A stretch of 13,199 bases of DNA from Bacillota bacterium (GTDB taxonomy: Bacteria; Bacillota; Sulfobacillia; JAJZYS01; JAJYTV01). Both the position numbers and the translations under genes were made by a program. Shown here one piece after another: positions 1-6,843 of this stretch; the stretch's first letter is position 1; each line of letters opens with the position of its first letter. The notes under the pieces were generated by a model that saw nothing but the letters and a program-made list of their open reading frames with translations, made no database searches and was not told the DNA's origin. The DNA lies in NCBI GenBank assembly GCA_021806845.1, contig JAKAPV010000057.1, forward strand, positions 1 through 13,199, read 5' to 3'.

Positions 1-731
1 ATCTCGGAGAGCGGATCTTCGCAGAGCGCGAACGCTGCGCTGCCGCTGCCCGTCACCTGAAAGGGCGCGCCGTGCGCGAGGGCGCTTTGCAAGAGCATGT
101 CGAGATTCGGGGAAAGCCTGCGCGCCGCGGGCTCCAGGTCATTGCGGGACTGCGGGGCCCCTGCCAGCACGGCATCGCAGGCCCCGCCGGGGCCCGCTTC
201 GCTCGCCCGGTAGACGGAGGCTGTCGAGATGCCGTCTTCCGGCCAGGCGATCACCGCCCAACTGGGCGGTCGCGCAGCAAGCGGCTTCAGCCGCTCCCCC
301 CGTCCCTCCGCCAGTGCGAGCGGCGAGGGGCCGAGGAAGAACGGCACGTCGCTGCCGAGTTGCGCTCCGAGGGCCAGGAGGTCCTGGGCGGGAAGGTCCG
401 GGCGCAAGAGCTCGCGCAGCGCGCGCAGCACGCAGGCCGCGTCGCTCGATCCGCCGCCGAGTCCCGCTCCGATCGGGATGCGCTTCACGACCTCGATGCG
501 GACCCGCACGGGTACGCCGGTAGCTTTCATGAAGAGTTCGCCCGCGCTGCGCACGAGGTCTCCTTCCGGTACGGCAGGGTTGTCCACCTCGAAGGCGGGC
601 GCGGGTACAATGCGCAGGCGGTCTCCCAGGGAAACCGCCTGCATGATCGTGCGGATCTCATGGTAGCCATCCGCTCGCAGCGGACCGAGGTCCAGGCTCA
701 GGTTGAGCTTGGCGGGCGCGAAGAAGCGCAA
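1..731 (-). CDS. ispE: 4-diphosphocytidyl-2-C-methyl-D-erythritol kinase (IspE), C-terminus cut by window edge
   Basis: This is a GHMP-family kinase of the MEP (non-mevalonate) isoprenoid pathway. It phosphorylates the 2-hydroxyl of CDP-methylerythritol with ATP in the cytoplasm. The translated minus strand shows the substrate-binding N-terminus FAPAKLNLSL (residues 4-13, with the conserved PAKLN), RADGYHEIRT (19-28), the ATP-binding glycine loop PIGAGLGGGSSDA (86-98) with the family's catalytic aspartate at its end, and the third GHMP motif VTGSGSAAFAL near the visible end. About 243 codons are present of a usual 280-300, so roughly 40-55 residues lie outside the window. The start is a TTG at 731, chosen because it begins the family N-terminus and has GGAGGT 9 nt upstream; no ATG or GTG in this frame fits. 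It lies 54 nt downstream of cphA, with an inverted repeat that covers its ribosome binding site. The position next to Veg matches the Bacillus veg-ispE neighbourhood. Confidence 0.95.
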   Translation of the reverse strand, partial: MRFFAPAKLNLSLDLGPLRADGYHEIRTIMQAVSLGDRLRIVPAPAFEVDNPAVPEGDLVRSAGELFMKATGVPVRVRIEVVKRIPIGAGLGGGSSDAACVLRALRELLRPDLPAQDLLALGAQLGSDVPFFLGPSPLALAEGRGERLKPLAARPPSWAVIAWPEDGISTASVYRASEAGPGGACDAVLAGAPQSRNDLEPAARRLSPNLDMLLQSALAHGAPFQVTGSGSAAFALCEDPLSE

Positions 732-734
732 GGA

Positions 735-779
735 CGCCGCACCTCCGACCCTGAGCGTAGTCCGCCCGGAGGTGCGGCG
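735..779 (-). promoter_or_regulatory. Perfect 13-bp inverted repeat enclosing the ispE ribosome binding site
   Basis: The arms at 735-747 and 767-779 are perfect 13-base reverse complements (CGCCGCACCTCCG and CGGAGGTGCGGCG) around a 19-nt loop. On the minus-strand RNA the 3' arm contains the ispE Shine-Dalgarno GGAGGT (741-746), and the 5' arm contains its exact complement ACCTCC. No U-run follows, so it is not an intrinsic terminator. By inference it can block ispE translation unless opened, for example by ribosomes finishing cphA, whose stop lies 7 nt upstream of the first arm. It could also be a processing or mRNA-stability site. Confidence 0.75.
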
Positions 780-785
780 CAAGCA

Positions 786-3404
786 TCAGACCTGCTCGAG
801 GGCGTTCTCGGAGGCCGTTTCGCGCCCTCTGCAACGCTCGATCTCCGCCAGCACCGGTCCGAGTTTCTCGTAGAAGACCGCCACCACGTCGCCGGGCGCG
901 CTGCGGCGCAGCGCCTCGCGCAGGGCCTTGCACTCGTCCAGGACGACGCGCGGCTGGCCTCCGCCCGCGCGCACCCCCTGCGCGATGCGCATCGCCATCT
1001 CGCCGCGCGCGCGCCCCCGCCGGTCGCGATCCTCCTTGCAGTAGACCTCGTCGAAGACCTGCGCCGCCACCTTCCCGAGGGCCAGAGCATCCTCGTCGCG
1101 GCGGTCGCCGGGCATGCCGATCACCGCGCGCAGGCTCCCCTCCGCCATGGCGCGCAGCGCCGGAGAGACGGACGCCAGAGCGTGTGCGTTGTGACCGTAG
1201 TCCACCACGACGCGCACGCCCTGCAGGTCGTAGACGTTCATGCGGCCTGGGTTGTGCTCGGCGTCGTTCTTGAAGGCGCGCAACCCCTCTGCGATCTCCT
1301 GCGGGAGGAGACCGAGCCCGTACCCGACCGCTGCGGCGGCCAGGGCGTTCTCGAGCATCGGCCGGTTGCGGCCGGCGTCCGCAAAGGGGAGGTCCTCAAG
1401 GTCCGCGATGTGCTGCACCCGCCCCTGTGCGTGCAGCATCACCGCCCCTTGCGACGCCACCACCGCTTCGCCGCCCGCCGCGAGGTGGCGTCGCACGGCG
1501 AGATGGTCGGCGGAGGCGGAGAAGTAGACGATCCGAGCTTTGGCGCGGGTGCCGAGCTGCAGCGCGACCGGGTCGTCCGCATTCAGCACGACGCGTCCCT
1601 GCGGCCGCACCGCCTCGATCACGAGCGACTTGACGTGCGTGAGGTCCGCGAGCGTCTCGATGCCGTCCTGGCCCAGGTGGTCCCCGGTGACGTTGAGGAG
1701 GCAGCCGACGTCGGCCACGTCGTAGCCGAGCCCTCCCTTGGAGAGGCCGCCGCGCGCCACCTCCAGCACCGCAGCCTGCACGCGGCGGTCCGAGAGCACA
1801 GCGCGCGCAGACCTGGGTCCCGCGTCGTCGCCGCGGCCGAAGTACTCGTCCCCGACGCCGTGGCCATCCGTCGACGTGAACCCGACCGTGAGGCCGCGCC
1901 CTTGCAGCATCTCGCGCACGAGGCGCACCGTCGTGGTCTTGCCGTTCGAGCCGGTGATCGCCGCGAGCGGGACGCGCGAGGGACTGCCCGGCGGAAAGAG
2001 GGACTCGACGATCGCACCGGCCGCGTCGCGCGGCGTGCCTACCGACGGGTAGAGGTGCATGCGGATGCCGGGCGCCGCGTTCACCTCGAGCATCCACGCG
2101 GGCGAGTTGTCGGCGGCGATGTCCTCGGCCACGAGGTCGACCCCGGCGACGTCGATGCCGACGACGGCCGCGGCGCGTTCCGCCAGCCTGCGCATGCTCG
2201 GCGCGACCTCGTCCGTGCAGTCGCGCGCGGTGCCGCCCGTAGAGAGGTTGGTGGCGTCGCGCAGAAGGACGCGCAGGCCCGCCGCCGGTACCGAGTCCGG
2301 CGTCAACCCCTGGCGCGCGAGGCAGAAGCGGGCGATGCTGTCTAGCGCGATCCGCGTCAACGGTCGCTCATGGCCGTCGCCGCGCAAGGGGTTGAGGTTC
2401 TCGCGCGCGACGAGCTCCGCGACGCTGTGTTCGCCGTCGCCGCTGACCGCGGGCGCCATGCGCTCCGCCGCGGCGACGACACGTCCTCCCACGACGAGCA
2501 GGCGGTACTCCCGGCCGAACACCTGCCGCTCGATCATCACTTCTTCGGACACCGACTGGGCGATCGAGACGGCCTGTCGCACGTCGCGCAAGCGGCGCAG
2601 TTGGATGGAAACGCCCCGTCCCTGACTCCCGGACACAGGCTTGACGACGAGCGGCAGAGGCAGTCCGAGCGCCCCGCGCGCCGCGTCCGCCGCCGATCGC
2701 ACCACGATGCCTTCCGGCACCGGTATGCCGTGCTCGCGCAAGAGAGCCTTGCAGCGCTGCTTGTCCTGAGCGATGTCGACGGCGACGGTGGAGGCGGCAT
2801 CCGTCAGCGTCGCCTGCACGCGGCGCAGGTACTGGCCCTGCCCAAGCTCGAGCCCGCTGCTTTCGGGCAGGCGGCGCACCGGGATGCCCCGCAGCAGAGC
2901 GGCGCGCCGGATCGCCTCGGTGCTCGGGCCAAGGCAGCGCCGGTCGCAGAGCTTGCGCAGGTGCACACGCCCTGCCTCGAGGTCGAATTCCTCTTCTGCG
3001 AGCAGCGCCAAGAGAAGGCGGCGCGCAAGTTCCGCTGCCGCCTTGCCGACTTCCGCCTCCGGCGCCTCGAAGGCGATGCGGTAGACCGCTGTATTCCGGA
3101 TCTGCCGCGTCTTGCCGTAAGTGCCCTCGAATCCCGTCTCATGCAGGAGTTCGAGGGCCGTATGCTCCAGCACGTGGCCGAAGTAGGTCCCCTCGCGCAG
3201 GCGTACAGCGAAGCCTCCGGAAAAGCCAAGGCCGCAGGTGTGGGTCGCAAGTCCCGGGAGCGCTCCGAGCAGACTTTCTGCAACGCGGGGTCTGTGGGCG
3301 GTGGTTGCTTCGGCAAAGTTGCCGAGGTCAAGGCACAGTTCGAACATCGGCCGGTGGCAGTGCGGGTTTGGGCCCTCGAAGTACCGCCACTCCGTGATGT
3401 GCAT
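786..3404 (-). CDS. cphA: Cyanophycin synthetase (CphA1 type)
   Basis: This enzyme polymerises L-aspartate and L-arginine, using ATP, into multi-L-arginyl-poly-L-aspartate (cyanophycin), an insoluble intracellular nitrogen and carbon store. At 872 residues it has the normal CphA1 length. Visible domains in order are an N-terminal domain (about 1-160) containing the zinc-peptidase-like motif HVLEH (77-81); an ATP-grasp domain (about 215-470) with LVVKPVSGSQGRGVS (252-266) and the metal-binding MLEVNAAPGIRMH (438-450); and a Mur-ligase-like domain (about 480-860) with P-loop ITGSNGKTTT (483-492), NADDP (608-612) and DYGHNAHA (735-742). In characterised CphA1 enzymes the ATP-grasp domain adds Asp to the backbone and the Mur-like domain adds Arg to the side chain. 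The ATG start follows AGGGGAG at good spacing, and the cphB stop lies within the same ribosome binding region, 11 nt away, implying translational coupling. All motifs are intact, so it should be active. Confidence 0.96.
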   Translation of the reverse strand: MHITEWRYFEGPNPHCHRPMFELCLDLGNFAEATTAHRPRVAESLLGALPGLATHTCGLGFSGGFAVRLREGTYFGHVLEHTALELLHETGFEGTYGKTRQIRNTAVYRIAFEAPEAEVGKAAAELARRLLLALLAEEEFDLEAGRVHLRKLCDRRCLGPSTEAIRRAALLRGIPVRRLPESSGLELGQGQYLRRVQATLTDAASTVAVDIAQDKQRCKALLREHGIPVPEGIVVRSAADAARGALGLPLPLVVKPVSGSQGRGVSIQLRRLRDVRQAVSIAQSVSEEVMIERQVFGREYRLLVVGGRVVAAAERMAPAVSGDGEHSVAELVARENLNPLRGDGHERPLTRIALDSIARFCLARQGLTPDSVPAAGLRVLLRDATNLSTGGTARDCTDEVAPSMRRLAERAAAVVGIDVAGVDLVAEDIAADNSPAWMLEVNAAPGIRMHLYPSVGTPRDAAGAIVESLFPPGSPSRVPLAAITGSNGKTTTVRLVREMLQGRGLTVGFTSTDGHGVGDEYFGRGDDAGPRSARAVLSDRRVQAAVLEVARGGLSKGGLGYDVADVGCLLNVTGDHLGQDGIETLADLTHVKSLVIEAVRPQGRVVLNADDPVALQLGTRAKARIVYFSASADHLAVRRHLAAGGEAVVASQGAVMLHAQGRVQHIADLEDLPFADAGRNRPMLENALAAAAVGYGLGLLPQEIAEGLRAFKNDAEHNPGRMNVYDLQGVRVVVDYGHNAHALASVSPALRAMAEGSLRAVIGMPGDRRDEDALALGKVAAQVFDEVYCKEDRDRRGRARGEMAMRIAQGVRAGGGQPRVVLDECKALREALRRSAPGDVVAVFYEKLGPVLAEIERCRGRETASENALEQV

Positions 3405-3415
3405 ATGTCTCCCCT

Positions 3416-4240
3416 TCAGTGCGGCACAGGGACTGGGCTAGTCTTCCCAGCGCAGCGCGGAGTATGCAGCGCTGCGCGCCTTGCGAGGTCGAAGCCATAC
3501 CCCTGTCGCAGCACGAAGAGCGAAGCCCCGCCGAGCGTCACCGGGCGGTCGACGTCGCGCTCCGACGCCTCGACGAGGTCGGCGCCCCGTCCGTCGAGGA
3601 TGGTCACCGTTCCCGAACCGAGCACATCCAGGTGCTCGCCGCCCTGCACCAGGATGGCCGTGTCCTCGTCGATGCCGATGCCGAGGACGCCCGGGTTCTG
3701 GGCGAGTGCGGCGATCAGGCGGTTGATCCGGCCGCGCTGCGCGAAATGCTGGTCCACCACTGCCGCGCGCAGGAGACCGAGCCCAGGGCACATGCGGATG
3801 GATGCCCGGCGGGCTGCCTGCTCGTCGTGACCGCCGACGATCATCGTGTCGGTCATCGCGGACGCGCCGGCGGAGGTTCCCCCGACAACGGCGCCGCGGC
3901 TGCGCGCGGCATGGATCGCCTCCTCGACCGGCGTCCCGCCGATGAGGCTCGTGATGCGGAGCTGGTCGCCCCCCGTGAAGAAGATGCCGTCCGCGCCCTG
4001 TACGATCTGCGCGGCTTCGCGCTGGGCGCAGTCGGAGCGGTCCTCCGCGCCGACGTGCAGCACCTCGCCGAGCCCAAGGCGCGCAAATACCTCCCGATAG
4101 CGGCGCAAGGCAACCTGCGGGTTCTCGGTGGCGGCAGTCAGGAGCGCGATGCGCCCGCCCTTCCCCGCCGCCGCGGCAAAGGCCTCCAGCGCCGCGCCGC
4201 GCGGTTCCTCGTGTCCGCCGATGAGCAGGAGCGGGCCCAC
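3416..4240 (-). CDS. cphB: Cyanophycinase
   Basis: This is a serine exopeptidase of the S51 peptidase family that releases beta-Asp-Arg dipeptides from cyanophycin in the cytoplasm. At 274 residues it matches the usual length of about 270. Visible landmarks are an N-terminal GPLLLIGGHE (2-11), FFTGGDQ (87-93), the nucleophile elbow GGTSAGAS (120-127) with Ser123 as predicted nucleophile, DQHFAQRGRINRL (163-175), and GIGIDEDTA (187-195). The start is GTG at 4240, because it gives the conserved N-terminus; an overlapping ATG two bases upstream is out of frame. Its purine-rich ribosome binding site lies in a GC-rich inverted repeat. The stop codon is 11 nt before the cphA start, so degradation and synthesis of the polymer are encoded together. 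Peptidase E is the main alternative in this family, but the cphA partner and the GxGIDEDTA and DQHF blocks favour cyanophycinase. Confidence 0.95.
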   Translation of the reverse strand: MGPLLLIGGHEEPRGAALEAFAAAAGKGGRIALLTAATENPQVALRRYREVFARLGLGEVLHVGAEDRSDCAQREAAQIVQGADGIFFTGGDQLRITSLIGGTPVEEAIHAARSRGAVVGGTSAGASAMTDTMIVGGHDEQAARRASIRMCPGLGLLRAAVVDQHFAQRGRINRLIAALAQNPGVLGIGIDEDTAILVQGGEHLDVLGSGTVTILDGRGADLVEASERDVDRPVTLGGASLFVLRQGYGFDLARRAALHTPRCAGKTSPVPVPH

Positions 4241-4246
4241 ATGGAA

Positions 4247-4276
4247 TCCCCCCGGGGTTCAAGTTCCCCCGGGGGA
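4247..4276 (-). promoter_or_regulatory. GC-rich inverted repeat over the cphB ribosome binding site
   Basis: The arms at 4247-4257 (TCCCCCCGGGG on the plus strand) and 4267-4276 are complementary apart from one extra base, with an A/T-containing loop between. On the minus-strand RNA the promoter-distal arm carries the G-run that serves as the only candidate Shine-Dalgarno for the GTG at 4240. Each arm is also nearly self-palindromic. There is no U-run on either side, so a canonical terminator is unlikely. It lies in the 53-nt gap between the Asp-box lipoprotein and cphB. By inference it limits cphB translation or partly attenuates the transcript. Confidence 0.6.
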
Positions 4277-4293
4277 GCACAGGCATGCGGCGA

Positions 4294-6285
4294 TCAGAGT
4301 AGCTCGTGCCAGACCTTGCCGCCGTCGCGCGTGACGAAGAGTTGTCCCTCGCCGGAGACGACGTAGATCTCGTGCGGGGTGACCGCGTCGACCTGACTCA
4401 GCAAGTCGATGCCCGGTATCTCCAACTGGGTGAAGGTCCTGCCGGCGTCCTGCGTGATCAGCACCTGATTTGCACCGAGCAGAGCGCCCGCAGAAGGCGT
4501 CGCAAAGCTGATCGACGTGGCGGACGATACCAAGGGGAGCGAGCCGACCTCAGTAAAGTGCCGTCCGCCGTCGGTCGTCACGAGCAGTCTGGATGTCCAG
4601 TCTCCCGGCGGGAGCCGCGGGTCCTTCCTCCCGTTCAGGCACCAGCCGATGCGGGCGCTCAGCTCCTGGCAAGCGGTCGGCCCGACTTGCAAGCGGCTGG
4701 CCTTGATCCAGGTGCGGCCGCCGTCCGTCGTCCGATAAAGGTTGCCGGAGTCGAGACCGATGCTGACCGCCCAGCCGTCGCTCAGGCTGCTGAAGAGGAT
4801 TGTCGCCTGGCTGTAGGGCGCCGCAGGCGGCTGCCGGAGCGGCACTATCTGCCAGGTGCCGCCACGGTCGCTGGTGCGATAGAGCCGACCGCCCGCGTAG
4901 ACGAGGCCGCGCCCTCCGGAGAACGCCCAGATCGACGAGATCTGCGGCTCGGGCGCCTCGGATCCTGCTGCGGCGTAGGGGAAGCTGCGCAGCGGCTGCC
5001 ACGTCCTGCCTCCGTTTCCCGTCCTCAGGAGAAGGTCCGGCTGGTTCACCGAAACCGCGAATCCATAGCCGGATGCCGTCATGCTGACACTGCGCAGCGG
5101 GCCGGGCCCGAGCGGCCAGACTCTCTGCCAGCTATTCCCGCCGTCTGTGGTCCGCAGGATGCCGTAGCTCGTCGCGGCGACGCCCAAGTCCGGCGTCAGG
5201 AACTGCAGGCTGCGCACGCCGTTGCTGGGCGGTATGGAGAGCGGCACCGCCCCGCCTGGCACGAAGGTCTCGCCGCCGTTCGAGGAGCGGTCGATTCCCT
5301 GCCCGTCGTACCGCCAGGCGTACTGCGACCCGAGGTACGCCGCCGGATAGAGCCCGCCGCCGGCGCCGTTGCAGCCCATCGCGCAGCCGCCGTTGCCCCA
5401 GGCGTACGACCAGGTGCGCCCGCCGTCCGTCGTGTGCAGCACCATCGTCGCGAGGAAGCCGCCGTCGAGGAGCGAGACCCAGCCGTCCGAGGGCGTCGTG
5501 AACGTCACGGAGCCGCCCTGGCCAAAGTTCGGGTACTGCTGCAGTCCGCTGGGGAGTTGGGCCTTCAGGTACGCCTCGTACGCCGGCTGCAGCGGTGGCG
5601 ACAAGACGCCCTCAAAGAGGCGCGTCCACTGCGCTCCCCCGTCACGGCTGACGTAGAGGCTCGTCTGGCTGGACTGCCCTGACCCTTGGGTGCCTCCCAG
5701 CGCGAAGTATATGGGCCCCGGCAGGGCGCTCACGGAGCTGAAGTAGAGTCCCGGCGCGCTCAGTGCGGGAAGCCACATCAGCCCGCCGTCGGCCGTTGTG
5801 ACAAGTTCGCCCGCCTGCGTCGTTGCGACGCCGTCGAGCGGGGAGACGAACCGGACCTGGCTGAACGTCAACGAATCTCGCGTCGTCCAGGTGCGTCCGC
5901 CGTCGGAGGTCGCGAGCAGCGCATCCGGCGTAACCGCGAAGCCGACATTGGCGCTGATGAACTGCAGTGCGGTCACCTGCTGCTTGAGTTTTGCGCGCAC
6001 CTGCCACGTCAGCCCGCCGTCGGACGAGTAGAGGATCTGCCCGGGACCGCCGGACGCCGGAGCGGCTACGGCGAAGCCGGTTCGCGGGGCGACCATCGAG
6101 AGCGTCGCGACGTTGCCCTGCGGCGGGGCGACCTGAGGCATCTGCGCGGACAGGCGGCGCACGATGCGCAAGGGCGCCTTCGACGGGACGGCGCCCAGTG
6201 GCGACGCCTTCGCATGGCTGCCCTGCGCGCTGCAGCCGGCGAGGAGCAGCGCGACCATGCAGAGCAAACCGTACCGTGCGCGCAT
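4294..6285 (-). CDS. Lipoprotein with 13 Asp-box (BNR) repeats, beta-propeller, Ycf48/sialidase-like fold
   Basis: The product is a 663-residue exported lipoprotein of unknown function. It begins with a basic, hydrophobic signal peptide (RARYGLLCMVALLLAGC) ending in lipobox LLAGC, with Cys18 as the predicted lipidated residue. The mature protein carries 13 Asp-box motifs of the S/T-x-D-x-G-x-x-W/F type, starting near residues 87, 126, 164, 213, 285, 334, 379, 422, 471, 519, 570, 611 and 652, mostly 38-51 residues apart. Such boxes mark beta-hairpins in beta-propellers (sialidases, Vps10/sortilin, the photosystem II factor Ycf48); 13 boxes suggest two propellers or one very large one. I see no sialidase catalytic motif such as FRIP. 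Two cysteine pairs (about 301/305 and 539/549) could form disulfides. I chose ATG 6285 because it starts the signal peptide and has AAGGAG 8 nt upstream; an in-frame codon at 6333 lacks both. It is followed by cphB after 53 nt, so it may be co-transcribed with the cyanophycin genes. Confidence 0.85.
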   Translation of the reverse strand: MRARYGLLCMVALLLAGCSAQGSHAKASPLGAVPSKAPLRIVRRLSAQMPQVAPPQGNVATLSMVAPRTGFAVAAPASGGPGQILYSSDGGLTWQVRAKLKQQVTALQFISANVGFAVTPDALLATSDGGRTWTTRDSLTFSQVRFVSPLDGVATTQAGELVTTADGGLMWLPALSAPGLYFSSVSALPGPIYFALGGTQGSGQSSQTSLYVSRDGGAQWTRLFEGVLSPPLQPAYEAYLKAQLPSGLQQYPNFGQGGSVTFTTPSDGWVSLLDGGFLATMVLHTTDGGRTWSYAWGNGGCAMGCNGAGGGLYPAAYLGSQYAWRYDGQGIDRSSNGGETFVPGGAVPLSIPPSNGVRSLQFLTPDLGVAATSYGILRTTDGGNSWQRVWPLGPGPLRSVSMTASGYGFAVSVNQPDLLLRTGNGGRTWQPLRSFPYAAAGSEAPEPQISSIWAFSGGRGLVYAGGRLYRTSDRGGTWQIVPLRQPPAAPYSQATILFSSLSDGWAVSIGLDSGNLYRTTDGGRTWIKASRLQVGPTACQELSARIGWCLNGRKDPRLPPGDWTSRLLVTTDGGRHFTEVGSLPLVSSATSISFATPSAGALLGANQVLITQDAGRTFTQLEIPGIDLLSQVDAVTPHEIYVVSGEGQLFVTRDGGKVWHELL

Positions 6286-6399
6286 CGCTACCGCTCCTTC
6301 GCAAGGGATCAGTATCTTGCCCTGTGCCTGCACCGCGTTTCCCTCGGACCCGAAGAATCTTTTCGAAAGAACCCTCAGCCGCTTTGCGCGTGACGTCGC

Positions 6400-6430
6400 G
6401 TTAAAGCAAGGAAGACCGCTTTCGCGGTCT
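6400..6430 (-). terminator. Intrinsic terminator after veg
   Basis: A 7-bp stem (AGACCGC/GCGGTCT, plus-strand arms 6413-6419 and 6424-6430) closes a GAAA tetraloop on the minus strand, 18 nt after the veg stop. It is followed by a moderately U-rich tail (TTCCTTGCTTTAA). The tail is interrupted, so termination may be incomplete. Confidence 0.7.
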
Positions 6431-6448
6431 CCTGCACTTGTAGAATCT

Positions 6449-6730
6449 TCAGTTCACGCTGACCTTGTGGAACTCTCCATGCGTGGAGACTTCGAGTTCT
6501 ACGGTCTCCGTGAGAACGTCCGCGTAGCTGAACGATACGCGCCTGGCCCCGGAAGGCTCGTCATCGATCTTGACGACGAAGATGTGCGGGTACGTCTTTT
6601 CCAGAACGCCCTCCCGCTCGTCCACCTTGCGGCGACCGCGATTGGCCTTGAGCCGGACCCGCTCACCGATCATTCCGTCCAAGTCGCGTTTGATGTCCGA
6701 CAAGACACGCCTAGCGGCCAAACGCCCCAC
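6449..6730 (-). CDS. veg: Veg family protein
   Basis: This is a small (93 aa) cytoplasmic protein of the Bacillota Veg family. It aligns from memory with B. subtilis Veg (about 86 aa) at LSDIKRDLDGMIGERVRLKANRGRRK (residues 10-35), ERxGxLxxTYPxxFVV (39-54) and the signature RVSFSYADVLTETVEL (63-78). Veg has been reported to stimulate biofilm formation in B. subtilis by countering the repressor SinR; the biochemical activity is not settled. The GTG at 6730 has AGGA 5 nt upstream; a TTG at codon 4 (6721) is an alternative start with GGA 9 nt away. Two tandem sigma-A-like promoters lie directly upstream and a hairpin terminator downstream, so it is probably a short, strongly expressed transcript, as in Bacillus. 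Its place upstream of ispE is the ancestral arrangement, here interrupted by three genes. Confidence 0.94.
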   Translation of the reverse strand: MGRLAARRVLSDIKRDLDGMIGERVRLKANRGRRKVDEREGVLEKTYPHIFVVKIDDEPSGARRVSFSYADVLTETVELEVSTHGEFHKVSVN

Positions 6731-6762
6731 TTCCTTCCTGACCCGGCCCTGGTCCGTGTTTC

Positions 6763-6791
6763 ATGCTACCACTCACACGTCAGCGTGTCAA
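6763..6791 (-). promoter_or_regulatory. Proximal veg promoter (sigma-A type)
   Basis: On the minus strand TTGACA (6786-6791) is followed by a 17-nt spacer and TAGCAT (6763-6768), 32 nt before the GTG of veg. The -35 box is a perfect consensus match. A dyad ACACG-TCAG-CGTGT (6775-6788) overlaps the -35 box and the spacer and could be an operator. Confidence 0.8.
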
Positions 6792-6801
6792 GAATCTAAG
6801 C

Positions 6802-6831
6802 AGTTTAGCAGAGAGCCGGAAAACGTGTCAA
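6802..6831 (-). promoter_or_regulatory. Distal veg promoter (sigma-A type)
   Basis: On the minus strand TTGACA (6826-6831) with an 18-nt spacer and TAAACT (6802-6807) lies 40 nt upstream of the proximal promoter and only 12 nt after the ykuK stop codon. Both -35 boxes share the same flanking bases (CTTGACACG), suggesting a local duplication. Confidence 0.65.
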
Positions 6832-6843
6832 GCGGCAATCTGC

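Noticed and set aside
72..2345. A 757-codon open frame on the plus strand opposite ispE and cphA.
   Set aside because: It is antisense to two clearly recognisable enzymes, has a biased Arg/Ala/His/Val composition without recognisable motifs, and is explained by the high GC content. The same holds for plus-strand frames at 2370-3830, 3419-4366, 4306-5682 and 10330-11856.
4558..5910. The repeated segments in the lipoprotein gene as a CRISPR array or mobile repeat.
   Set aside because: They are in frame, irregularly spaced and encode Asp boxes of a protein repeat.
6286..6333. An upstream in-frame start for the Asp-box lipoprotein.
   Set aside because: The extension would place residues in front of a well-formed lipoprotein signal peptide, and lacks an SD; ATG 6285 has AAGGAG 8 nt upstream.
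6286..6399. A promoter for the Asp-box lipoprotein, with GATACT near 6312-6317 as -10.
   Set aside because: No acceptable -35 lies at the right distance, and no alternative sigma-factor consensus fits convincingly.
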